The translations under genes and the position numbers were made by a program. A model generated the notes under the pieces. That model was not told the DNA's origin and searched no databases. It worked only from the letters and a program-made list of their open reading frames with translations. Positions 56,294 to 64,000 of a DNA stretch of 64,000 nt are shown here, piece by piece; position 1 is the stretch's first letter; each line of letters begins with the position of its first letter. Origin of the DNA: Immersiella caudata (lineage: Eukaryota > Ascomycota > Sordariomycetes > Sordariales > Lasiosphaeriaceae); contig JAULSU010000007.1 of assembly GCA_030512335.1 (NCBI GenBank), positions 3,100,001-3,164,000 on the forward strand. The letters are read 5' to 3'.

Positions 56294-57043
56294 GGTGAGA
56301 GATGTCGGCAGCTACCGAGCACTGACACTTCCAACTGGTGCTTCCATGGCAGAATGCCGGTACTTGTGGCATTTCCAGAACCACATGGGCGGCGTCTAAC
56401 TACAAATAGCTTGCAGCGCGAAAGGCACGTCAGTGCACGCTACCGAGACGTTGAGTCTCGCATCGCATCCCTTGCTGTCTGGTCAATCTCCTCCATCTGG
56501 GCGTCTGCAGGGCCAAGCCGCAAAGCGCCAAATCGGGACAGGGGTTAGGTTATGGGATTGCTGAGCACTAACGATTCTCGGGAGCAGCTTCAGCTTGAAC
56601 TGCTAGGCGGCAAATAAGCGTCCAGCCGCAAAACAATAGACAAGCTTGGCGCAGGATCAGCTGAATGCCGACCCAGATCCCCCATCTCCTGAGCTTGGTT
56701 CTCGTTTAACCTGGCCCAAGCCAATTTTGCAGGGAGCTTGTTAGTCACAAGCATTTCTGGACCCGTAGCGCCGGAGCGTGCGCTCCTGAGATGCGGTCGA
56801 GACCGTCCTAGTCCAATATTCGACGTCGGGATGGTGGCGGCCGCCAAGGCGCAGCTAGCATCGCTGGCACAGGAGGTCAACAATGGCACGGTCAACGCTT
56901 GGCAAGCAGGAGAAGCGCCCAAACATTCTGCCAAAACCAGCTTGACTCCCAGTTGACCCTCTGTCTGCAAACCCGCACACTCGTTGGCTGGAATTACTCT
57001 CGTTCAAAGGCGGCACACTCGTTACCTCAGAGCAACAGTCAGA
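56294..57043. other. Divergent intergenic region
   Basis: 750 bp shared by the minus-strand membrane protein and the plus-strand GPI-type protein. No coding frame is convincing. It should contain both promoters. Confidence 0.5.
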
Positions 57044-58235
57044 ATGCGTTCCTCCACCTCAGTCGCGAGCATCGGTGCTCTCGCCCTCGCCCTTTCCGGC
57101 ACGGGAAGCGCAACACCTGCAAATGTTATCTTTGCAAAGCGGGCAGACCCCGTCTGCCCCAAGGACGCGGTCTGCAGCGTCCAGGCTGACGTTCAAAGAT
57201 GGACTTGGACGCCCATCCCGCCCCCCACAGACGCTCCCGCGGCCCCCAAGACGTTTGTCGCATACACCGTCATCACCTTTGTCAACACGGTCAAGGGGAC
57301 AAACAGGACGAGCACCAAATGGAACGAGTTCAAGGGAACCGACGGCCCCCCTCTCACCAACGCTGAGGGAAAGAAGATCCACACCTTTGAGGGCGTCGAC
57401 GCAAACGGCAAGCCTTGGGTGCAGACTGTGTAAGCGCCATCTCTCGTCTTCCCTCTCCCGTCCCTCTTTTGCTCACACCACCCACAGAGTCTTCCCAACC
57501 GTCTTCCACGAATGGGACAAGGGCCAATACTCCGTCGCCGGCCAGTTCCCCGTCGAGACCTCATGCGCCAACCTCCCTGAAACCACTAAGATCCCCGTCC
57601 ACGGTCACCCCCAGCCCGGCGCCCCCCTGAACGTCCAAGCCGGCCTCAACCCCGGCCAGGACGTCCTCGGCTGGGGCTACGCGCTCGTCCGTGCCGATTA
57701 CGCGACAGATATCAACGGCTTGGTTGGCATTCTTCCCGAGGACCCTGCGGTGCCGCACTCGGTTATCAAGGCCTGCGCTACGGTGACGGGCACGAAGCCT
57801 ATCTTCACGGCGAATCCCATCTTTGATGAGCCATGGGAGATTGTGGGCGAGCAGGAGGTGAGAGAGGATACTGATGCCGGTGATGCACCCGCGGCTGGCG
57901 GCGGTGGTGGTGGTGGTGGCAGCTCTGGTGGTGGCTCTGGTGGTGGTTCCGGGGGCGGCTCTAGCGGAGGTGGTGGCTCTGGCGGCGGTTCCAGCGGCGG
58001 TTCAGGTGGCGGCTCGACCGGTGGTGGTTCGACTGGTGGTGGCTCTAGCGGCGGTTCCGGAAGCGGTTCTGGCAGTGGCTCCGGTGCAGGAGGCGCAGGC
58101 GGTCAGCCTGGTACACCCACTGGTACCGGCAAGCCTGCTGTCGTGACGGCTGCTGCTGGTTCTTTCATGGCCATTACCCCCATGTCGGCTCTTGTCATGC
58201 TTGGCATGGTCGCTTCCGCTATTGCGCTGGTGTAA
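57044..58235 (+). CDS. Secreted protein with Gly/Ser linker and GPI-type C-terminus
   Basis: A 377-residue protein from exons 57044-57429 and 57488-58235; the 58-nt intron (GTAAGC..CCACAG) restores WVQTVVFPTVFHEWD. A signal peptide (VASIGALALALSGTGSA) is followed by a folded part to about residue 275. This part has four Cys early (PVCPKDAVC..) and mid-domain (ETSCANLPE, IKACATVTG), plus FVAYTVITFVNTVKG, VFPTVFHEWDKGQYSVAG and VQAGLNPGQDVLGWGYAL. A ~80-residue Gly/Ser linker comes next. The C-terminus (AAAGSFMAITPMSALVMLGM, then VASAIALV) is a typical GPI-attachment signal. The domain is not recognised. The expected location is the cell wall or outer membrane face. Confidence 0.85.
57894..58090 (+). 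repeat. Imperfect Gly/Ser codon repeat inside the GPI-type gene
   Basis: Irregular alternation of GGT/GGC with TCT/TCC/AGC codons encodes the Gly/Ser linker. Units such as ggtggtggctct recur with variation. Such tracts change length easily by slippage. Confidence 0.9.
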
Positions 58236-59522
58236 GAGTTGATGGGGTAAGTGGATATGGCGTTTGTATAGAGAGGTGGCGTCGAACACACGAAGACATG
58301 TTGTCATGTGGTATATCTAGACTTAATAAATATTGCATCATAGGAGTTGTCTACCTACGTATTTCAAGGCGTTGTCGATTATTCTGTGCTTTGTCGTGCG
58401 TTGTAACGTCATCGGGCCCATATCGTCTCGTCGAAGTTGGAGCTCTAGTGTGGGCGTGCAAGGAGAAAAAGGACCTTGTAGCGTCGTTTGAATGCTCAAT
58501 GGACTTCCGACCCAGCTTCAGAAGTCGTCGTTGCGGCTCTTTTGACCTTTGTGCCCCAGGAAAGCCACCGATTGGCGAGCACGACGCGGCTGAGATATCT
58601 CCGAAGGCATACATCCCCAAAGTTTCGGGAGGCGCCTCAGCCTCAACGGCGATGCGGATCGACAAGGGGTTCAATGTCGTCAACCATGCGGGTAATGTAT
58701 GATCTGGGGTTACAAAGTGGGCCTCACATACCTACCTACCTACCTCTTCACTGATACTGACCGGGAATTACACTCATCTCTTTTGACTGACAACTCCGCC
58801 TTCACTGTAGTATCTTCAATCCTAGCGAAGTCTCCGAGTCCCATCTCCGCGCCAATGAGACCGGCGGTTGTCATAACGGTGGGATTGAAACGTGGGCTAG
58901 AAATCAACTTTGGGCTGCTATTGAAAGGTCTAGGCTCAATTCCATCGTGCAAAACCGAGAACCCTCGAGGAACTACTGGTTCTAACGTGGCGGGATTTGG
59001 CATCCTTCCTACCCGCTCAATTGAAAGTAGCACCTACGTCCTTGGATTCTCAATAGACCCTTACTTTTCCGGCAATCCAACACCTATTTCAATCTTGATG
59101 ATACATTTTGAAAGTCCCACTTCGTCACAGGGCCCCCGCATGGCCTTAATGGCCGGGCTCCCTGAGGTAAGCGACAGTTTGGTCGTGTTTCTTGGGAAAC
59201 ATCTTAACCGAGTTGTCGCAATTTAGAATACATCTGGTCAATAAGTTCAAGGTTTTGAGTAACAACCATTCTCTGCCTTGGTGGCGGCCAGGGGTTACAT
59301 TCTAGATGCAGCTCTATTCCCAGCCACTCAGAATCCAGCCCACAGACCGGAAACCAGCGGCTACTAGCGAAACACCGCCCCGACCACCAAGGCAGCAGTC
59401 AGCTCTTTTCTCACTACCGCGTCACCACCCCGTCTCCTTCCTCCTGACACAGAACATCTACTTCTTCACAGAAGACTTTGCACGCTTTTCCCAGCACATA
59501 CGGGCAAGGAGGATCAACCATA
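58236..59522. other. Gene-free stretch with TACC microsatellite
   Basis: About 1.3 kb. Four TACC units lie at 58729-58745. A 175-codon plus-strand frame (58699-59226) covers the middle but has no recognisable motif and a low-complexity start inside the microsatellite. The right end is a leader for the DUF6594 gene. Confidence 0.45.
58729..58745. repeat. TACC microsatellite
   Basis: Four contiguous TACC units plus one T. A short simple repeat. Confidence 0.9.
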
Positions 59523-60360
59523 ATGACCTCCCCCTTCATCTCCCCCGCACCTCCCACAGGAAACCCCTCACTCCCGAAGCGAGACGTCGAAACGACGATC
59601 CACACCAATGATCCCATATCCAAAATTGTCGTCGACGCTGGCCGCAAACACACCTTTTACGCCAACGAGCGTGGAACGCGATTCAACATTGTTGCTCTAC
59701 ACCGCATGAACATGCACTACCTGCGTAAACGAATCATCGACGAAGCGGCAACCATCTTCAAGAATGGGGTGATGGATGATGAAAACTCCAAGAAGCTGAC
59801 TTCGCTGATGAGGGACTATTGTCTGTTGTTGTGCTCTCTGTCCTCGTCGTGCGGAAACACTAATGCTCTCGACGGTAGGCACGGCGGTTCGTGACAGGGA
59901 GTGCATGCGCGACCTGGCGTATCGTGATTGGAACAGCTGCCCGTTCCACATCAAGTCCGAGCGGGAGATGGAGAGAGGGCTGCTTGAGTATCTCCAGACG
60001 CAGGGAGTCGAGCCGGAACAGATGGCAACCGGCGACGATGAGGGACTGTCTCCGACGTTGCCCGGAGGGCCGTGGGACTATCCGTCCTCGCGACGGAACC
60101 GAAACGAGAGGTATGCGTTGACGATACTAGGAAGCGTGATCATCATCATCCCTATGGTGATCATGACTTACGTGCCGGGGCGAACAGCGAGCATAGCAAC
60201 TGTTATCAGTTGCACCATGTTCTTTGCGGCTGCGACGGCCTACTTCTCACCCACGAAGCCACCCCTAGAGTTGATGATAGCAACGGCAGCGTATGCAGCT
60301 GTATTGGTTGTGTTTGTGGGTGCTTCAGTAACGGGAGTAACGGATCATATGAAGGCGTGA
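59523..60360 (+). CDS. DUF6594-domain membrane protein
   Basis: A 259-residue protein from exons 59523-59820 and 59879-60360. The 58-nt intron (GTCTGT..GGTAG, ACTAAT branch) restores SLMRDYCTAVRDRECMRDLA. The N-terminal domain reads FNIVALHRMNMHYLRKRIID, then a helical region typical of DUF6594 (LHRxNxxxL near the start, a xxDYxxAxRDxExM helix). The C-terminal ~90 residues hold three spans: ALTILGSVIIIIPMVIMTYV, SIATVISCTMFFAAATAYF and ELMIATAAYAAVLVVFVGAS. The last is a strong family signature. The function of this fungal family is unknown. Confidence 0.82.
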
Positions 60361-60490
60361 TATGCATCAGTAAAAAGGAGGATAGAAGGAAGAGATGAGA
60401 GGAATATGCAATGCTCGATGCCAAGAAGAGAGGGAATGATCTTGGACCTCCGCATGTCGTCCAATATATCCAAAGAGGGTCGAAGAAAAT

Positions 60491-62248
60491 TTACAGATAC
60501 TGCTCAACCATATACAAGGTCGCGGAGCTGAGCAAGCCCCGGACCCCAGCCTCGATGGCCCGCCGATGACGGAAGTACATGGCGATACCGCCTGCGATGA
60601 GTGGCAATCCGATACCGCTGATGAGACCTCTAACAAGCACTCTCCCTTGCCGCTCGCTCTTAGCCACGACTTCGGAGTAGCGCTCGTTGCCGAATGACAC
60701 TCGCGAGTACTTGGTCTGCCAGCCCAGTCGTGGAAAGTACACTGACAACCACTCCTCTAGCGCCTTCCGCAGCCGGTAAGTGGGGGATAACACTGACGCG
60801 CGCATCTCGATGTAGTTTTGGAGGGCCAAGTCGTTGATAGCATGTGCATCGGGGACACGCACGGCTGTGTATTCGGTCAGCGCCAGTCCGCGCTGCGAAG
60901 CACGAGCCGCAGCGGGCGACAAGCTGCCAGCCTCGACGGCCAAGGACGAGTCAGCGGTCCGGGAGTGTTTGTCGAGGATGTCAAAGAGAATGCGGACATC
61001 CTCCAGTCCTGCGTTCATGCCCTGACCATAGAATGGTACCATGGCATGAGCAGCATCGCCAACGATGACGACTGAAGATGAGTAGTGATGGGGCCGGCAC
61101 TTGATGCTGATGAGTGGAAGGTGAGGGTTCTTGCGGAAGGAGGCGATGAGCTCTTCCGGCGGTATCAGGGAGGTGACGCCCGGGAAGTGCTTGTCAAAGG
61201 CGGTAGGGATCTGTGACCCTCTCGGATCTGCTTCGAGGTGCTCAAAAAATGCGGCGGGAGCAAAGAGCGTACATGTAAAAGAGCCGTCCTAGCTCCGTGT
61301 CAGAAACGAGCAAGCCTTCATTGGATGTTTGACATACCTCGCTGGGGATGGCAATGAACATGAAGTCGCGGCCCGGCCAGATGTGAAGATGGTTGGGAGA
61401 TATCCTGAACTTGGAGCTCGGCAGGGATCGAGAAGAAACGTCTTCCGGTTGGATCTGAAACTCGCACCACAGTGTGTCGACGTATTCCTGTTGGTAGCTC
61501 ATGCGAGTGTACTTCATCATGTGGTATCTGACGGCAGAGTGGGCGCCGTCAGCCCCAATCATGAGGTCGAAGTCAACCTCAACTTCCTGATGCTTTGCTG
61601 AAGCATCTTTCCTAAGCACTTCGAACCATGCTTTCCTCTTCCCGAAGTCGGCGCCTACAAGCTTGTGGTTGAAGAAGAATTTGACATTTGGCATCTCCTC
61701 GAGGATATCTAATAGCCTCTTGTTGAGACCCCCGCGATCGATGGCAAGGATAGACTGAGAGATGAGCGCGCGTTCAGGGGTCCAGAGAGGATGCTTACCC
61801 GTCCATGCACATCATAGTCCTGAGACTCTTCGTAAAGGTCGCCGTTGGGCCGGCGCCCATGGATCATGCGGCCGCGCATCGGGATGGTGGCAGCCATGAC
61901 ATGGTCGATGAGCTTGGACTGGCCGGCCTGGCGCATGGCATTGATGCCGCGCTCCGAGAGGGCCAAGTTAATGGACCTCGTGAAGTTGAGCGGCGTCGTC
62001 GAGGGATCCCGGAGATCTAGACATGGTTATTACATCGTCGCAGTGCTATTTGGGGACGTGTTTGGTGGTAAGTGGTGTGTGGTGGTGGCGACGCTAAACA
62101 ACGGTGAAGTGACGAATGAGGCTTGAGAAAACTGACCACTTCGGAGCTCGTAGATCTCCACCGCATGCCCTCTGTTTGCGGCATAAAGCGCAGCCAAAGA
62201 GCCCACCGGGCCTGCGCCCACGACAATGACCTTCTCTGAATCTACCAT
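60491..62248 (-). CDS. BNA4: Kynurenine 3-monooxygenase
   Basis: A 514-residue FAD-dependent hydroxylase converting L-kynurenine to 3-hydroxykynurenine in tryptophan-to-NAD synthesis. It is normally anchored in the outer mitochondrial membrane. Exons are 62248-62137, 62016-61799, 61754-61338 and 61288-60491, with introns of 120, 44 and 49 nt. VIVVGAGPVGSLAALYAANR is the FAD Rossmann motif. LRDPSTTPLNFTRSINLALS carries substrate-site residues conserved in the family. DLMIGADGAHSAVRYHMMKY is the GD/DG motif, and VVIVGDAAHAMVPFYGQGMN the second FAD motif. The C-terminal hydrophobic segment (LVRGLISGIGLPLIAGGIAM) fits the membrane anchor. Total length matches fungal members. It is divergent from the methionine aminopeptidase gene. 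Confidence 0.96.
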
Positions 62249-62654
62249 GCTGAAGATTGAGGAGGATACCGAAGTCGGGTGTTGCGAACGGGAACAGTTG
62301 CGCAAAGCCGAACACTCCGGCGAAAACGGCCACCATCAGTGCATCGATCGCCCGCGGCTAGTGTCGGGCGCAACCGTCGTCACCCTCGGAAGGTTCAGAG
62401 GGTTAGGTAAGCGGTCTAGGCGGTCCGTGCAGAGCCAGATCGAAGACCCCTGCCCCTTGGCACGGGTGCCCCACCACGATCCGCCCGCGCCCTTTGCCTC
62501 ACAGGTTTCCAAAAATCGTCGAGCACTGAACTGCAAGTAGGCCTTGCATCCAAATCTGCAGCCATAAGCATTGCTTTGACACCTCGTGTGACAACCTGGG
62601 GAAATACTGCGCTCAAGAGCTTGTACTTCGAATAAGCCAGCGCCGAACACCACC
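62249..62654. promoter_or_regulatory. Divergent promoter region between kynurenine monooxygenase and methionine aminopeptidase
   Basis: 406 bp between two start codons facing away from each other. It must carry both promoters and leaders. I could not assign specific operator sites with confidence. Confidence 0.6.
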
Positions 62655-64000
62655 ATGACCGCCGAACCTCCTTCGAAAAGGAAGTGCTTGGGGGAGGACT
62701 GCGATAATGACATCGGTACCCTCCAATGTCCCAAGTGCTTGAGCTTGGGCATCAAGGATAGCTTCTTTTGCTCGCAGGACTGCTTCAAGAAGAACTGGGT
62801 AAGTGGAGCACCCAGCGCGTCCTCTTGCATTGGGTTCTAACTCGACTGTCCAGAACACCCACAAGGCGATGCACAAACAGGAATCAAGTATTCTCCGCCG
62901 AATCTTCCCGCCCAAGGCAGTTTCTTACATTGATCCAGAGACGAGCTACTACAACCCCTTCCCGAACTACCATTTCACCGGCCCTCTGCGACCCGTGTAC
63001 CCGCTTTCCCCCCGGCGCGAAGTTGCCAAGTCGATCCCCCACCCCGACTACGCAGAGAGCGGTACCCCGAACTACAGCCGATCGCGGTCAAACAAGATTG
63101 AGCAGCTGGATGCAAAGGCCCAAGATGGTATGCGCAAGGTCTGCCGGTTGGCGCGAGAGGTGCTCGACATTGCCGCTGCCGCGATCAGACCGGGCATCAC
63201 CACGGACGAGATCGACGAGATCGTCCACAAGGCATGCATTGAGCGGAATGTAAGAGGGCGGATAATACGATACCACCGTGGATGGAGCGCTGACAACTGG
63301 GCAGTCTTATCCATCCCCCCTGAACTACAACCACTTCCCCAAGTCCGTCTGCACATCGGTCAACGAAGTTATTTGCCACGGCATTCCCGACAAGCGCGTT
63401 CTCCTCGACGGGGACATCGTGAACCTCGACGTTACCCTCTATCACGAGGGCTTCCACGGCGATCTGAACGAAACATACTACGTTGGCGACAGGGCGAAAG
63501 CGGACCCCGACTCTGTCCGCGTTGTTGAAGCTGCGCGCGAGTGTCTGGAGGAGGCCATCAAGCTGGTGAAGCCCGGCACGCTGTTCCGCGAGTTCGGCAA
63601 CGTGATCGAGGCCCACGCCAAGAGCAAGAACTGCAGCGTCATCCGCACCTACGTTGGGCACGGCATCAACAGGATCTTCCATGGCCCTCCCAACATTCCT
63701 CACTACGCCAGGAATAAGGCTGTAGGCGAATGCAAGCCAGGCATGACCTTCACAATAGAGCCCATGGTTGCGCTGGGCAAATACCGCGATGTCACATGGC
63801 CCGATAACTGGACCAGCACAACGATTGATGGGAAGAGGACGGCTCAGTTTGGTAAGCTACCTCTTAACCACTCTCCGTTTTGGGTACTAACCGAGCTACA
63901 GAGCACACGTTGTTGGTGACGGAGACTGGTGTCGAGATTTTGACGGCCAGGAAAGCGGATTCGCCCGGCGGGCCTATTCCAATGCCCGTGGCTGGTGAGA
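62655..64000 (+). CDS. MAP1: Methionine aminopeptidase 1 (3' end outside the window)
   Basis: A cytosolic, ribosome-associated metalloprotease that removes the initiator Met. Visible exons are 62655-62798, 62854-63249, 63305-63851 and 63902 to the window edge, with introns of about 50-55 nt. The N-terminal zinc-finger region has KCLGEDC, LQCPKC, FFCSQDC and THKAMHK, typical of eukaryotic MetAP1. Metal ligands of the catalytic domain are Asp222 (NLDVTLY), Asp233 (HGDLNETY), His299 (VGHGINRIFH), Glu332 (FTIEPM) and Glu363 (restored by intron 3, EHTLLVTETG). His205 in ICHGIPD is the conserved substrate-side His. No stop codon lies before 64000, so the last ~20 residues, or a further exon, are missing. 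Confidence 0.96.

Noticed and set aside
58699..59226. 175-codon plus-strand frame
   Set aside because: It begins in a TACC microsatellite, has no motif, and an equally plausible minus-strand frame overlaps it.

Overview
The window is nuclear DNA of a filamentous ascomycete (Pezizomycotina). The evidence is short spliceosomal introns (about 44-120 nt, mostly GT..AG with CTRAY-like branch points), an AA9 polysaccharide monooxygenase, a LaeA-like methyltransferase, fungal rhodopsin-domain membrane proteins, DUF4360 and DUF6594 proteins, an OPT transporter and a kynurenine 3-monooxygenase. Sordariomycetes seems most likely from the gene styles, but this is an inference. I found no rRNA, tRNA, CRISPR array, transposase or reverse transcriptase. 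A tRNA search by eye is weak.

Layout. 1.8-3.8 kb: a concentrative nucleoside transporter. 5.6-6.3 kb: an unrecognised 210-residue protein. 7.1-11.1 kb: three same-strand genes, namely an antibiotic-biosynthesis-monooxygenase-like protein, a hemerythrin-like protein and a LaeA-like methyltransferase. 12.2-13.0 kb: a secreted AA9 enzyme. 14.2-16.2 kb (minus): a multi-pass membrane protein with a large ectodomain. 18.3 kb: a small, possibly truncated membrane protein. 19.4-24.8 kb: an OPT oligopeptide transporter and an amino-acid permease, convergent with only 123 bp between stop codons. 26.9-28.2 kb (minus): a rhodopsin-domain membrane protein.

The middle, about 28.2-45.3 kb, is sparse. It holds a 78-residue single-span protein at 33.1 kb, a 556-residue Ser/Pro-rich protein at 36.7-38.4 kb, a 14-bp tandem repeat at 32.2 kb, and long gene-free stretches.

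From 45.3 kb gene density returns. It runs: IlvD/Edd dehydratase, alpha/beta hydrolase, class I methyltransferase and a Pth11-like rhodopsin-domain protein (all minus), a DUF4360 secreted protein (minus), and a second ectodomain membrane protein related to the one at 14-16 kb (minus). These are followed by a GPI-type secreted protein with a Gly/Ser linker (plus), a DUF6594 protein (plus), kynurenine 3-monooxygenase (minus) and, divergently, methionine aminopeptidase 1, which runs off the right edge.

Functionally the window mixes nutrient uptake (nucleosides, oligopeptides, amino acids), plant-polymer attack (AA9), surface and sensing proteins, and core housekeeping (NAD precursor synthesis, N-terminal Met removal). 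I see no clear new multi-gene system. The most unusual observation is the OPT gene, whose conserved protein can only be read with two GC-AG introns, each next to a micro-exon of 13 or 16 nt. All exon coordinates come from reading splice signals by eye and checking that the frame is kept.
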